A stretch of DNA of 58,379 nucleotides from Scatosoma sp045588185. GTDB lineage: Bacteria > Bacillota > Clostridia > Christensenellales > Borkfalkiaceae. Positions within the stretch are counted from its first letter, which is position 1. Each line of letters begins with the position of its first letter. The position numbers and the translations under genes are program-made. The notes beneath the pieces were generated by a model that was given only the letters and a program-made list of their open reading frames with translations, was not told the origin of the DNA and did no database searches. Positions 15,601 through 23,984 of the stretch are shown here, piece by piece. The stretch is taken from assembly GCA_045588185.1 (NCBI GenBank), contig JAZNDR010000047.1, positions 1 through 58,379 of the forward strand, read 5' to 3'.

Positions 15601-15617
15601 TTTAAAAATTTTTTAAA

Positions 15618-16625
15618 TTACTCGGTTCCTTTGGCAAATGCGTCCAAAAGCGCTTTATCGCGGATTACTGCCCCCCCGCCAAGGACGGTAGCGAACTGCG
15701 GTTCTTCGCAAACGTGATAGCGCATTTCCAGCCTTGCGCCGATATACTGCGGAAGATAGGGAAGTTTCATTACGCCCCCTGAAAGGTACACGCCGTTCCG
15801 ATTTACCGTCGCCGCGACCTCCGCGGGAAGCTTTCTGAGCACCGCGCCCGCGTATTCTAATACTTTATCTATATATACGCGTATACAATCGGACAGCTCC
15901 GCCGCCTGCACGGACGACGCCGCGGGACGGCTGCTTTCCACCGAACTCCCCTCCGCCACCATCGTACCGCGTGCCGTGGGAGAAAGCGAGCCTATCTCGT
16001 TTTTCAACCGTTCCGCCGTCAACGCGCCGATACGCAATCCGTTCGATTTGGCTACCTTTGCCAAAATATTCGCGTCCATATTATTTCCGCCGATATTCAT
16101 AGAAACGCCCGCAATGATACCGTCCGCCGATACGACGGCGATATTCGTTACCCCGCCCCCGATATCCAACGAAAATACGGGATCGGAATCACTGAGCACC
16201 GCGCCCCCGCCCACCGCCGAAAGATAGGGCTGTTCCACGAAAAATACCTTTTTTAAACCGCACTCTTCCGCAAGGACGGCATATTGAGAAAGTAAGCGCG
16301 GGGGCGCACCGCAAGGCACGCTTAACAGCACCTGCGCTCGGCGCAACGCGGAAGACTTAATCCCGATACGGCAGAAAAATTCTTTCAGCATCGCCGCGGC
16401 AAGCCGCATATCGACGATCTCGCCTTCGTATACGGGATAGATAATACTGGTATATTCCGCCGTTTTGCCAATCAGATTTTTCGCTTCCTTTCCGATCGCT
16501 TTCACTTCCCGCTCCTCGCCGGCTACCGCCACGCACGACGGCTCGGCAAGCACCACGCCGCTGCTCGTGTCCGCGCGATATATCTTCGTTACCGACGAAC
16601 CCAGATCTATCGAAAGTTTCCACAT
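15618..16625 (-). CDS. Divergent MreB/Mbl-like actin-fold protein
   Basis: A 335-residue protein of the actin/HSP70 ATPase fold, closest by pattern to MreB, which forms membrane-associated filaments guiding cell-wall synthesis. The phosphate-1 loop reads D-L-G-S-S-V-T-K (near residue 7) rather than MreB's D-L-G-T-A-N-T. Phosphate-2 is D-I-G-G-G-V-T-N-I-A near 152, and the adenosine loop is G-V-Y-L-S-G-G near 282. A Ser/Ala-rich stretch near 220-240 replaces conserved sequence. It lies just downstream of maf, a classic mre neighbour, but mreC/mreD are absent. The ATG at 16625 is chosen for AGGAGAG upstream. It may be a second, specialised MreB paralogue. Confidence 0.75.
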   Translation of the reverse strand: MWKLSIDLGSSVTKIYRADTSSGVVLAEPSCVAVAGEEREVKAIGKEAKNLIGKTAEYTSIIYPVYEGEIVDMRLAAAMLKEFFCRIGIKSSALRRAQVLLSVPCGAPPRLLSQYAVLAEECGLKKVFFVEQPYLSAVGGGAVLSDSDPVFSLDIGGGVTNIAVVSADGIIAGVSMNIGGNNMDANILAKVAKSNGLRIGALTAERLKNEIGSLSPTARGTMVAEGSSVESSRPAASSVQAAELSDCIRVYIDKVLEYAGAVLRKLPAEVAATVNRNGVYLSGGVMKLPYLPQYIGARLEMRYHVCEEPQFATVLGGGAVIRDKALLDAFAKGTE

Positions 16626-16692
16626 ACGCCTCTCTCCTTTTAAGATTTCAACTCGTACCTGCCCCCTGCCTTTATACATACGAGGGGTACAG

Positions 16693-17265
16693 TTACGCGT
16701 TTATTTGTTCTATCATTTCCTTGCAAAGCTCGACGGGCAAACCCACCACGTTGGAAAAGCTCCCTTCGATTCGCTCCACCAAACCGCCGTCCTGTATGCC
16801 GTACGCGCCCGCCTTATCCATCGGCGAACCCGTCGCGATATACGCTTGGATTTGTTCTGCCGTCAGCTTTTGAAAAACGACCTTAGTACAATCCGCTCGG
16901 CAAAGAATTTTGCGTTCGCCGTTTTGGTCGGGATATATAATACATACGCCCGTATATACCTCGTGCGTACGCCCCGAAAGTGCCGTGAGCATACGCGCCG
17001 CGCACCGTTCGTCCGTCGGCTTTCCGAGTATCTCGTTATCGAGCGCGACGACGGTATCCGAACCGAGCACCGCTTTCCCTTTCGCAACCGCAAGCGAGGC
17101 TACCTCACTCGCCTTTTGTTTTGCCAAAGCAAGCACCGCCGCTTCGGGCGTTTTCTCACCGTGCAAAACTTCCTCGCCCTTTGCGGGAATAATATCGAAT
17201 TTTTCAAGCAACCCGCCAAGAAGTTCCTTTCTTCTCGGCGACGCGCTTGCGAGTATCCACTCCAT
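16693..17265 (-). CDS. maf: Maf-like nucleotide pyrophosphatase
   Basis: A 190-residue Maf/YhdE family enzyme, a house-cleaning pyrophosphatase acting on non-canonical or modified nucleoside triphosphates such as dTTP, UTP or modified forms. Motifs are the N-terminal L-A-S-A-S-P-R-R-K-E-L-L (residues 5-16), G-S-D-T-V-V near 67, K-P near 82 and the C-terminal G-S-P-M-D-K-A-G-A-Y-G-I-Q-D near 142-155. Length fits the family. The start is taken at the ATG giving M-E-W-I-L. The MreB-like gene follows 67 bases later, probably in one transcript. Confidence 0.92.
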   Translation of the reverse strand: MEWILASASPRRKELLGGLLEKFDIIPAKGEEVLHGEKTPEAAVLALAKQKASEVASLAVAKGKAVLGSDTVVALDNEILGKPTDERCAARMLTALSGRTHEVYTGVCIIYPDQNGERKILCRADCTKVVFQKLTAEQIQAYIATGSPMDKAGAYGIQDGGLVERIEGSFSNVVGLPVELCKEMIEQINA

Positions 17266-17286
17266 AGCCCATACGCTCCGTCGCAA

Positions 17287-17318
17287 AAGAAAACCGCCCG
17301 TCGTTTAAGAGCGGTTCT
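17287..17318 (-). terminator. Weak hairpin terminator after the Ppx/GppA gene
   Basis: On the minus strand AAGAACCGCTC / GGGCGGTTTTC with a nine-base loop, followed by TTTT. It may only partly separate the Ppx/GppA gene from maf. Confidence 0.5.
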
Positions 17319-17332
17319 TTCGTCTGCTGTTT

Positions 17333-18844
17333 TTATAAAATTTCAAGATTCTTCTTGAACGCACGCTTAAACTCGGTATTCGCCGAAGCCGCGTCGCGGA
17401 TTTCCAGCGCCGCGTCCCCCGCAAGCTCCGTCTTCATAATCACGGAATCCCCGAGCACGTCGCAGTTCAAGCCGGTTACCACTCCGCATTGCGATCTGTC
17501 AAGGCTCTCCGCGATACGAAGCAACACGCCCAGCTTCTTCACGGCGTCGAGGTCCTCTTCCAAAACGAGGTCTTTGTATTTCAGCCATTCCGCCATGGGA
17601 ATTTCCTCGCGGTTATGACAGCCCGCCACGAACGCCGCCAACACGATTTCTCTATGCGTTGCGCCGTAGATAGCCGAATTCAACGCCATATACCAACTGT
17701 GGCGCGCGTGGTTGTAATAGCACACTCTTCTTCCGCAATCGTGCAAGCTCGCCGCGATTTTTAAAACCTTTAAGTACTGACGGGAGAATTTATGCAACAC
17801 ACGGAGCTGTTTGAACAGCTGAATGGAAAGCATCATTACGTGTTCCACGTGTTTGGGGTCGCAGCCGTGGTATTTTACCAAGGTTTCGAGGCTGTAACCA
17901 AGCACGTCGGAAATGGGTTTTTCCGTCGTAATGGGCAACGCCTGATTGAGCATCAAGCCCTCGCGCAAGCCGCAGCCGCAAATAGCGAAACCGTTGATAT
18001 TCATATACGATACGAACGCTTTGATAATCGCCATTGCCGCAGGCATAATGTCCGCACGGCTGGGCGAAAGTCCCTTGATTTTCTTGCGTTTGTCCACGTC
18101 GAGCGCTTTGAGCATATCGTAAATGCTTACGAAATCTTCCGTGTCCAAACGGTAGTTATGCGCTCTGTCCAAGGGGTATTTACGCACGAGCTTCGCGATT
18201 TTGAACAGATTTCTAAATGAACCGCCCGCACCGATCATCTGTGCTTCGGGATCAACCTCTTTCAGCCACGACAGCTTTTTAAGCTGTTCGGTAAAGAACT
18301 CCTCGATATGCGCCGCCGCTTCTTCGGGCGTTGCGTCGTTTGCGAACAAATCGGTCAGCGTAACCGCGCCGAACGGCAGGGTGGCAAAATTAAGTAAGTT
18401 TCTTCTGTTATAGTAAACGATTTTGGTACTGCCACCGCCGATTTCGAGGATAAGTCCTTTGGGGATATCCATTGAATTGATAACGCCGCGATAGACGAGC
18501 ACCGCTTCTTCCTCTTCGGAAAGCACGCGAATGGTAATATTACACGAAACCTGTATCTCGTCCAAGAACGAGCGTTGGTTTTTCGCACGGCGCACCGCCG
18601 CCGTACCGACCGCGATAATCCGCTCTACGCCGCTGGCGTCGCAAAGCCGTTTAAACATTTTCAGCGTTTTAATCGTCTCCGCAATCCGCTGGGGCTTTAA
18701 AAAACCGTCCCGATCCATATCCTGACCGAGCCGTACGCTTTCTTTCAATTCGTCTACCACCATATAGTGTCCGTCCGTGAACATTTCCACGATAACGAGT
18801 CTTGCCGTGTTTGAACCTAAATCAATAATGCCGATTTTTTCCAC
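17333..18844 (-). CDS. Ppx/GppA family phosphatase with HD-like C-terminal domain
   Basis: A 503-residue exopolyphosphatase/guanosine pentaphosphatase family protein. The actin-like N-terminal part has the phosphate-1 loop D-L-G-S-N-T-A-R (residues 8-15), A-V-G-T-A-A-V-R-R-A near 81 and the phosphate-2 loop E-I-G-G-G-S-T-K near 142. The C-terminal third contains an HD-type helix region (S-L-H-D-C-G-R near 366 and H-N-R-E-E). Family members release phosphate from polyphosphate or convert pppGpp to ppGpp. The start is a GTG with GAGG upstream. A TTTACA/TAAACT promoter lies at 19000-18972. Confidence 0.88.
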   Translation of the reverse strand: MEKIGIIDLGSNTARLVIVEMFTDGHYMVVDELKESVRLGQDMDRDGFLKPQRIAETIKTLKMFKRLCDASGVERIIAVGTAAVRRAKNQRSFLDEIQVSCNITIRVLSEEEEAVLVYRGVINSMDIPKGLILEIGGGSTKIVYYNRRNLLNFATLPFGAVTLTDLFANDATPEEAAAHIEEFFTEQLKKLSWLKEVDPEAQMIGAGGSFRNLFKIAKLVRKYPLDRAHNYRLDTEDFVSIYDMLKALDVDKRKKIKGLSPSRADIMPAAMAIIKAFVSYMNINGFAICGCGLREGLMLNQALPITTEKPISDVLGYSLETLVKYHGCDPKHVEHVMMLSIQLFKQLRVLHKFSRQYLKVLKIAASLHDCGRRVCYYNHARHSWYMALNSAIYGATHREIVLAAFVAGCHNREEIPMAEWLKYKDLVLEEDLDAVKKLGVLLRIAESLDRSQCGVVTGLNCDVLGDSVIMKTELAGDAALEIRDAASANTEFKRAFKKNLEIL

Positions 18845-18971
18845 TTGATACCTCTAACCTTTTGCCCTTAACTTTTTCTTCGGGCGTTTCCTTTTTCCGT
18901 ATTCCAAGGCGGTAAAAACGCAACGCTCTCACGCCGTTGCCCTCTTCTCGCCCAGTTTAATTTTTTCCCAT

Positions 18972-19000
18972 AGTTTACCACATAAAACGGAGTTTGTAAA
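18972..19000 (-). promoter_or_regulatory. Promoter of the Ppx/GppA gene
   Basis: TTTACA (19000-18995), 17-base spacer, TAAACT (18977-18972) on the minus strand. Confidence 0.6.
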
Positions 19001-19095
19001 TACCCTTTTTGAAAATTTTTTACTTTTTTTCAAAAATTTTTCATTTTCGATATTTTCAGCGATTTTTTTTGTGCGTTTTGACCTTAAAATTTGCA

Positions 19096-19135
19096 AAAAA
19101 ATAGAGGTCTTATCCCGTTTCGACCCCTATTTTTT
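19096..19135 (-). terminator. Terminator after the second TauE-like half gene
   Basis: On the minus strand a 13-bp A/T-flanked stem (AAAAATAGGGGTC / GACCTCTATTTTT) with a 12-base loop. Confidence 0.7.
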
Positions 19136-19139
19136 CCTT

Positions 19140-19514
19140 TCAAGCCCCGCTTTTTTCCTTGAACGCTTGGCGCAAAGTAACAAAAGAGAGTCCTATCAAA
19201 AACGCGCCGAAGCTTTTGCGCAAAATATCCGAAGGCAAAACTGCCGCAAGCGTCGCGCCGAGCGCGGAAAAGAGCAGCGCAGGCACGATCACCCACAGTA
19301 TCCCGCGTGTTTTCAGCAATCGGTTTTCCGCGTGTGTTTTGAGTGCCCCCGCGCTCATCGGCAGAAAGGCAAACAGATTCGCGCACTGCGCTATTTTTTG
19401 CTCCACGCCCCCGACGAGCACCAAAAGCGGAATGGTAACCGTACCCCCGCCCATACCCATTCCCGCAGGAATACCGCCTAAAAACCCTAACAAAAGATAC
19501 AAATAAAACGACAT
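19140..19514 (-). CDS. TauE/SafE (TSUP) family half-size membrane protein, second of a pair
   Basis: A 124-residue protein with about four hydrophobic helices and one TSUP signature, G-M-G-x-G-G-G-T-V-T-I-P-L-L near residues 18-32. Ordinary TauE/SafE transporters (about 250 residues, sulfite or sulfonate export) carry two such repeats. This gene carries one, and its neighbour at 19845-20210 the other. The pair probably forms a heterodimer. No Shine-Dalgarno site precedes its start, because a hairpin-rich repeat element abuts the ATG. It may depend on read-through from the first half, or be poorly translated. Confidence 0.75.
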   Translation of the reverse strand: MSFYLYLLLGFLGGIPAGMGMGGGTVTIPLLVLVGGVEQKIAQCANLFAFLPMSAGALKTHAENRLLKTRGILWVIVPALLFSALGATLAAVLPSDILRKSFGAFLIGLSFVTLRQAFKEKSGA

Positions 19515-19517
19515 ATG

Positions 19518-19837
19518 TAGCGGGCGGGTGCGACCCGCGGCGGAGCCTTTCTATCTTTCCGCGAGGCTTAGGATAAACGATATCGTTCCCGATAAGGGGT
19601 CAAGGGGCATTGTCCCTTGCGGGAGGTTGAGGGCAGAGCCCTCGCATAATCAGCCCCCAAGTAGCAAATCTTTGATTTGCCACCGCGAAGCGGTCAACGC
19701 AAGCTTTGCTTGCGTATAAGCGCAACCTACGGTTGCTTTATGGAGGGCTGTAACGCACCTTGCGGTGCGCGACTGCCGTCGAGGTGCAAAGGCTCTGCCT
19801 CTGCACTCCGCAAGAAACTAAGTTCCTTGACTTCTAA
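19518..19837. repeat. Hairpin-rich intergenic repeat, copy A (longest, ~320 bp)
   Basis: A chain of short perfect hairpins: GCGGGTGCGACCCGC, AAGGGGCATTGTCCCTT, CAAATCTTTGATTTG, CGCAAGCTTTGCTTGCG, GCAACCTACGGTTGC and CGCACCTTGCGGTGCG. It ends in CTTGACTTCTAA (19826-19837), the inverse of the opposite end found in other copies. It contains the modules of both copy B (33213-33421) and copy C (45745-45867). It separates the two TauE-like half genes. No coding frame inside is credible. Confidence 0.85.
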
Positions 19838-19844
19838 CCTTTCC

Positions 19845-20210
19845 TCACGAAAAAAACAAAAACCCGCCCGCTAAGGCTTGCAAAATCGCAAACACGAGGT
19901 TGACCGTTTTCGTGGGCATTTTGCCCAAAAGCTTTGCACCTAAAAATCCCCCCGCCGTTACCCCTATCGCCGTCGGTATCAATACCGAATATTCGTAAAA
20001 TCCACGAAAATAATACAACAAAAAGGAAAAAAGCGATACGGGCAAAATCACGAGTATCGCCGTGGCGTGCGCCGTCTTTTCATCGTAACCCGTTTTGTTT
20101 AATAACGGCACGGCGAGCATTCCGCCCCCGCCGCCAAATAAGCTGTTCGCCGCGCCGACCGCTACGCCGCAAAGCATTTTTTTCGTGTTTTCCGTCTTTA
20201 AAAATTCCAT
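19845..20210 (-). CDS. TauE/SafE (TSUP) family half-size membrane protein, first of a pair
   Basis: A 121-residue protein with one TSUP repeat: G-A-A-N-S-L-F-G-G-G-G-G-M-L-A-V-P-L-L near residues 20-38, then three to four helices. The start at 20210 has GGGG upstream. The longer frame to 20228 is not needed. It precedes the second half-size gene on the same strand, separated by the 320-bp repeat. Together they equal one canonical TauE/SafE transporter. Whether this is an ancestral split-gene arrangement or a transporter broken by the repeat cannot be decided here. Confidence 0.75.
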   Translation of the reverse strand: MEFLKTENTKKMLCGVAVGAANSLFGGGGGMLAVPLLNKTGYDEKTAHATAILVILPVSLFSFLLYYFRGFYEYSVLIPTAIGVTAGGFLGAKLLGKMPTKTVNLVFAILQALAGGFLFFS

Positions 20211-20311
20211 ATTTTTCCCCGTCCTCACGCGAGCGCGCGCGCTTTCACTTATATTTTGCGTAATTTTTTTCGTTTTATCAAACTTTTTCTTGTCTTTGAC
20301 GGCAGAAACGC

Positions 20312-20340
20312 TTGCTAATAAATTGATTTTGTATTAAAAT
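20312..20340 (+). promoter_or_regulatory. Promoter of the 1173-residue surface protein gene
   Basis: TTGCTA (20312-20317), 17-base spacer, TAAAAT (20335-20340). The ~70-base leader can form GGTATT/AATACC with internal AGCGT/ACGCT alternatives before AAGGTGG at the start. Confidence 0.6.
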
Positions 20341-20417
20341 AGTATAGCGTGGTATTTTGAACGCTTGCAAAAGCCGAATACCCCCAACAAGTAAAACAAA
20401 CCGAAAAAGGTGGTTGT

Positions 20418-23400
20418 ATGAAAACGAATACCAATTCCCGCAAGAAAAAACTTCTTGCACTCTTCTTATCGTTGTTGATGGGCACGTCCACGATGGCGGC
20501 TTTCGCTTCGTGTACGGACGATAGCTCCTCTTCGACCGACAGTTCCGATTCCACTACGGAAACGGAAGAAACGGACGAGGAAGACCTCGTTATCACCAAC
20601 GGCGATTTTGAAACCTTCGACGATAAAGACGGGCTGAACCCCATCGTTACTTCCGTTACCGGCTGGACCCGTTCCGTAAACTCGGCAACGAGCGGTACGG
20701 CTCTTTCTTCCAAAGCCGCAAGCGGTATTATCGATACCGCTGACGATGCTTGGGCGGACTTGACGACGACGAAGCTCACGGGCACGAACCCCTCTGCGCT
20801 CACCGAAGAACAGGCGAAAGAAAAATGGTCTACGATGTCCACGAGGGACAAGCTCGAATATTACGCGGCGTGGAAAAAAGCGAACAGCAACGGCAAAATT
20901 GCAGAGAAGCTCGATTTCTACGAATCGTTTAATATCGACGACGAGGATCTTCCCCTCAACGTCAGCGAAGCGGGCGAGAAAACGGCTATCGCTAACCCCC
21001 GCACGCACGACTACGATCCCAATAAAGCGGTCGCAGAAGACGAGTACGGCAAAACGAACACGAAAGTGTTAATGCTGCACAACGAATATTCCAACTCGTC
21101 CTATTCCGACCTCGGTACGGCGCAGAAATTCACTTCTTCGACGACCGTTACGGTAAAAGCGGGCACGAGCGCGAAATTCTCCGTTTGGGTAAAAACGAGC
21201 GACCTTACCTGCACGAACACGGCAGGCGAAACGGTAACGGATATCGTCGATAAGGGCGCGTATATCAGCATTACGCACTCGGTCGGCGGAAAATCTCTCG
21301 ACCCCCTTACCGTTAAAAATATCAACACCGCAGGCGTAACCGAAAACAACGGCTGGGTACAGTACGAATTTATGCTCAAGGGCGCGTCGTACGCAGACGC
21401 AACTTTCAGTATCGTGCTCGGTTTAGGACTTGGCGGCGGTACGGATAGATTCGAATACGTCAACGGCTACGCGTTCTTCGACGACGCGGAATGCACCGTT
21501 ATCCCCAACTCCGAATACGACGCGACGGGCGCAGAGCTCACCGTCGGATTCGATACGGATAAAGAAACGAAAATTCTCAACGCAGACGAAGTCGGCAAGA
21601 AATTCGCGTTTGATTTCTACGGCGATTTCGACGGCGTAGAAGCGAACTTCCTCGACGGTTGGACGATTGCGCCCACCACGCAAAACGGCTATTCTTCCGC
21701 GCAGGGCGCAGACAAGGTATGGCCCGCTTTGAAAGGCGGTTTTGATACCTCGGCAGACTTTTACGGCGTTGCAAACGGCGGTGTGAAAGGCGCGCTCGAC
21801 GGTTCGGATAAAGCATACGCACAGGAATTCTACGACGAATATTACAAGAGTGAAAACAAAGTAAACGGCGTTGACTTAACGACGGAAAAATCGGTAGTCC
21901 TCTACTCGGCTTGGGGCGCGGCGTACACGGCAAAATCGCCTGAAATCGCTATCCCCGCAGGCGCAACCGAGGACGAAGGCACTTACTGGGCATACTCGTT
22001 CTACGTAAAGACTTCGGAAATGAACGGCTTTACGGGCGCAGGCGTTACGGTAACGGACAGCGCAAGCAAGACTTCCATTTCCTCTATCGACACGACGACG
22101 GCTGAACCCGTTACGGTAGTTATCAACGAAAAAGATACGGATATCAACGACGGCTGGCAACAGTGCTTCCTTTTCCTTTCCAACGAAACGGGCGAAGAGG
22201 TAAAGGTTCAAATTTCCCTTACCTTCGGTACGACCACTATCGAGGACACGGATAAATCCGCTTACAGCAAGGGCTCGGCAGTATTCACCGGCTTCAAGAA
22301 AAAGGTAATGACGGAAGAAGAATTCGGCTACGCTACGAGCGGGACCTATTCGAAGGTTATCAATCTCGTGGGCGTAGATACGAGTGCGACGGGCGACAGC
22401 GGGTTCGATTCGGCAACCAACCTTTCTTCCAAGAATATCGAGGACGGCTATGCAGACCCTCAAAACTATAAAGGCGTTTACAGCGACAGCACCTACGTTA
22501 CCGACACGGGCGCGAACTTCGTTTCCAACACCTACGCAAACGCAGGTCTTTTGAATAAAGAACACGCGGAAAATTACGGCGACATTTTCAAGAACCTGGG
22601 CGCAACGGGCGACGACGCGGAAGCGAAGTGGAACAGCGTGTTCGGCGACGACACCACGCAGCCCCTCGTTATCTACAACGACGGCGGCGAAGCGCATAAC
22701 AAGCCTTACGGCTTTATCGGTTCGGAAACGACGATCGGCGCAAACACCTACAAGGCAGTTTCCCTGCGCGTTAAGACGAACGCAACGGCATACGTATACC
22801 TTGTGGATATGAGCGGAGATTCCAACACCGATTTGCTTTCGGTGGGCAGAACGCGTACCTACTGGTACGATAGCAAGGGCAACGTGCTTACCTCTTACAC
22901 CAACGCGGACGGTAAGGTAATGACCCCCGACGACGAAGATTTCGTAGTAAGACTTGGTACCGCCTTAAAGCTTCAAGCAAACGGTCTTTATAAAGTAAAT
23001 ACCGCTTGGGCGGGCGCGGCGAGCTTGACGGAAGCGCAAAAGAATGCGCAGTACGCAAACCTTGCGGCTTACGAAGAAAAGAACGGCAACCTCGTGATTG
23101 CAGACGGCGGTGTTTCCTACGATTACAACGATAACTGGAAGCACGACGGTAACGACCAAATCGCATTCTATAAATATAATAAGGAAGCAAAATCGGCGTA
23201 CGCGTACAGCGATAACACTACTCCCGTTTACGACTTCTCCACCATCGCTACCCTCTCGGCTCGCTTTGCGGCAATCGAGGGCGACAACGAAAAGGATATG
23301 TTCTTTAAGGTTGACGACACCAACGGCAAGTGGGAAACTGTAACTTTCTATATTCACGCGGGCGAAAGTGCCGTAAACTACCGTTTGGAAGTTTGGAGCG

Positions 23401-23939
23401 GTGAAAGAACGGGCGCGGCGGCGAATGCGGCAGGTTCTTATGCAATCTTCGACGCGAGCGGTGTTTCCGATCCTGCGGACGCGGAAGCGTACAACAAGCT
23501 TTTGAACTTTGACGAAAGAAAGGAAAAGGACGGCGTTGACTACTTCGAGGGTATCTTCTCCTTCTACGACAGCGCAAAATACCTGCGCTACGACGAGAGC
23601 CTTGACGAAAACGGCGTTGGCAACAAGTACGACGAATCGTACGTTGCCCCCACCGAAACGAGCATAGCATACCTCAAAGACGGCTACAAGATTTTCGCGG
23701 ACTACGCCACCATTGAAACGCTGGTAGAGGCTGAACCCGAAAAGGACGATACGGCGGAAGACACCGAGGAAGAAGAGGACGGCGAGCCCACCAACGTATG
23801 GTTGCTCGCAAGCTCAATCGCGATTGCGGCGGTTCTCGTTCTTGCGGTAGCAAGCTTGATTATCCGTAAAGCGGTGGTAAAGGCACGCAAAAACCGTGGC
23901 ACGGTCGTAAAAACTAAGAAGAATAAGAAAACGAAATAA
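20418..23939 (+). CDS. Very large doubly anchored cell-surface protein, function unknown
   Basis: A 1173-residue predicted extracellular protein. The N-terminus is a lipoprotein signal (basic NSRKKK, hydrophobic core, F-A-S-C lipobox near residue 32) followed by a Ser/Thr/Asp/Glu-rich spacer. The C-terminus has an acidic stretch, one membrane helix (about 1125-1150) and a strongly basic tail ending K-K-N-K-K-T-K. The body shows repeated beta-sandwich-like modules: a D-F-E-T-F opening, then several blocks with S-V-W-V-K-T, W-V-Q-Y-E-F, S-F-Y-V-K-T-S and W-Q-Q-C-F-L patterns resembling carbohydrate-binding-module folds. It may bind extracellular glycans. Both a lipid anchor and a transmembrane anchor in one protein is unusual. 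It is monocistronic between its promoter and the terminator at 23954. Confidence 0.75.
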   Translation: MKTNTNSRKKKLLALFLSLLMGTSTMAAFASCTDDSSSSTDSSDSTTETEETDEEDLVITNGDFETFDDKDGLNPIVTSVTGWTRSVNSATSGTALSSKAASGIIDTADDAWADLTTTKLTGTNPSALTEEQAKEKWSTMSTRDKLEYYAAWKKANSNGKIAEKLDFYESFNIDDEDLPLNVSEAGEKTAIANPRTHDYDPNKAVAEDEYGKTNTKVLMLHNEYSNSSYSDLGTAQKFTSSTTVTVKAGTSAKFSVWVKTSDLTCTNTAGETVTDIVDKGAYISITHSVGGKSLDPLTVKNINTAGVTENNGWVQYEFMLKGASYADATFSIVLGLGLGGGTDRFEYVNGYAFFDDAECTVIPNSEYDATGAELTVGFDTDKETKILNADEVGKKFAFDFYGDFDGVEANFLDGWTIAPTTQNGYSSAQGADKVWPALKGGFDTSADFYGVANGGVKGALDGSDKAYAQEFYDEYYKSENKVNGVDLTTEKSVVLYSAWGAAYTAKSPEIAIPAGATEDEGTYWAYSFYVKTSEMNGFTGAGVTVTDSASKTSISSIDTTTAEPVTVVINEKDTDINDGWQQCFLFLSNETGEEVKVQISLTFGTTTIEDTDKSAYSKGSAVFTGFKKKVMTEEEFGYATSGTYSKVINLVGVDTSATGDSGFDSATNLSSKNIEDGYADPQNYKGVYSDSTYVTDTGANFVSNTYANAGLLNKEHAENYGDIFKNLGATGDDAEAKWNSVFGDDTTQPLVIYNDGGEAHNKPYGFIGSETTIGANTYKAVSLRVKTNATAYVYLVDMSGDSNTDLLSVGRTRTYWYDSKGNVLTSYTNADGKVMTPDDEDFVVRLGTALKLQANGLYKVNTAWAGAASLTEAQKNAQYANLAAYEEKNGNLVIADGGVSYDYNDNWKHDGNDQIAFYKYNKEAKSAYAYSDNTTPVYDFSTIATLSARFAAIEGDNEKDMFFKVDDTNGKWETVTFYIHAGESAVNYRLEVWSGERTGAAANAAGSYAIFDASGVSDPADAEAYNKLLNFDERKEKDGVDYFEGIFSFYDSAKYLRYDESLDENGVGNKYDESYVAPTETSIAYLKDGYKIFADYATIETLVEAEPEKDDTAEDTEEEEDGEPTNVWLLASSIAIAAVLVLAVASLIIRKAVVKARKNRGTVVKTKKNKKTK

Positions 23940-23953
23940 TCTTCGGTAAAACA

Positions 23954-23984
23954 AAAAACTCGGCTTTGAAAAGCCGAGTTTTTT
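23954..23984. terminator. Bidirectional rho-independent terminator
   Basis: Stem AAAAACTCGGCTT / AAGCCGAGTTTTT with a short loop and T/A tracts, between convergent genes. Confidence 0.88.

Larger units (their letters stand above)
18845..19139. other. Intergenic region with the Ppx/GppA leader and terminators, no gene
   Basis: Contains a leader of about 120 bases for the Ppx/GppA gene with a hairpin (GCAACG...CGTTGC near 18920-18940), its promoter, a long T/A-rich stretch (about 19010-19075) and the terminator of the TauE-like gene at 19096-19135. No coding frame was supported. Confidence 0.6.

Noticed and set aside
19528..19874. Open frames of 63-65 codons within repeat copy A
   Set aside because: They lie in a hairpin-rich non-coding repeat, lack ribosome sites and are not shared by copies B and C.
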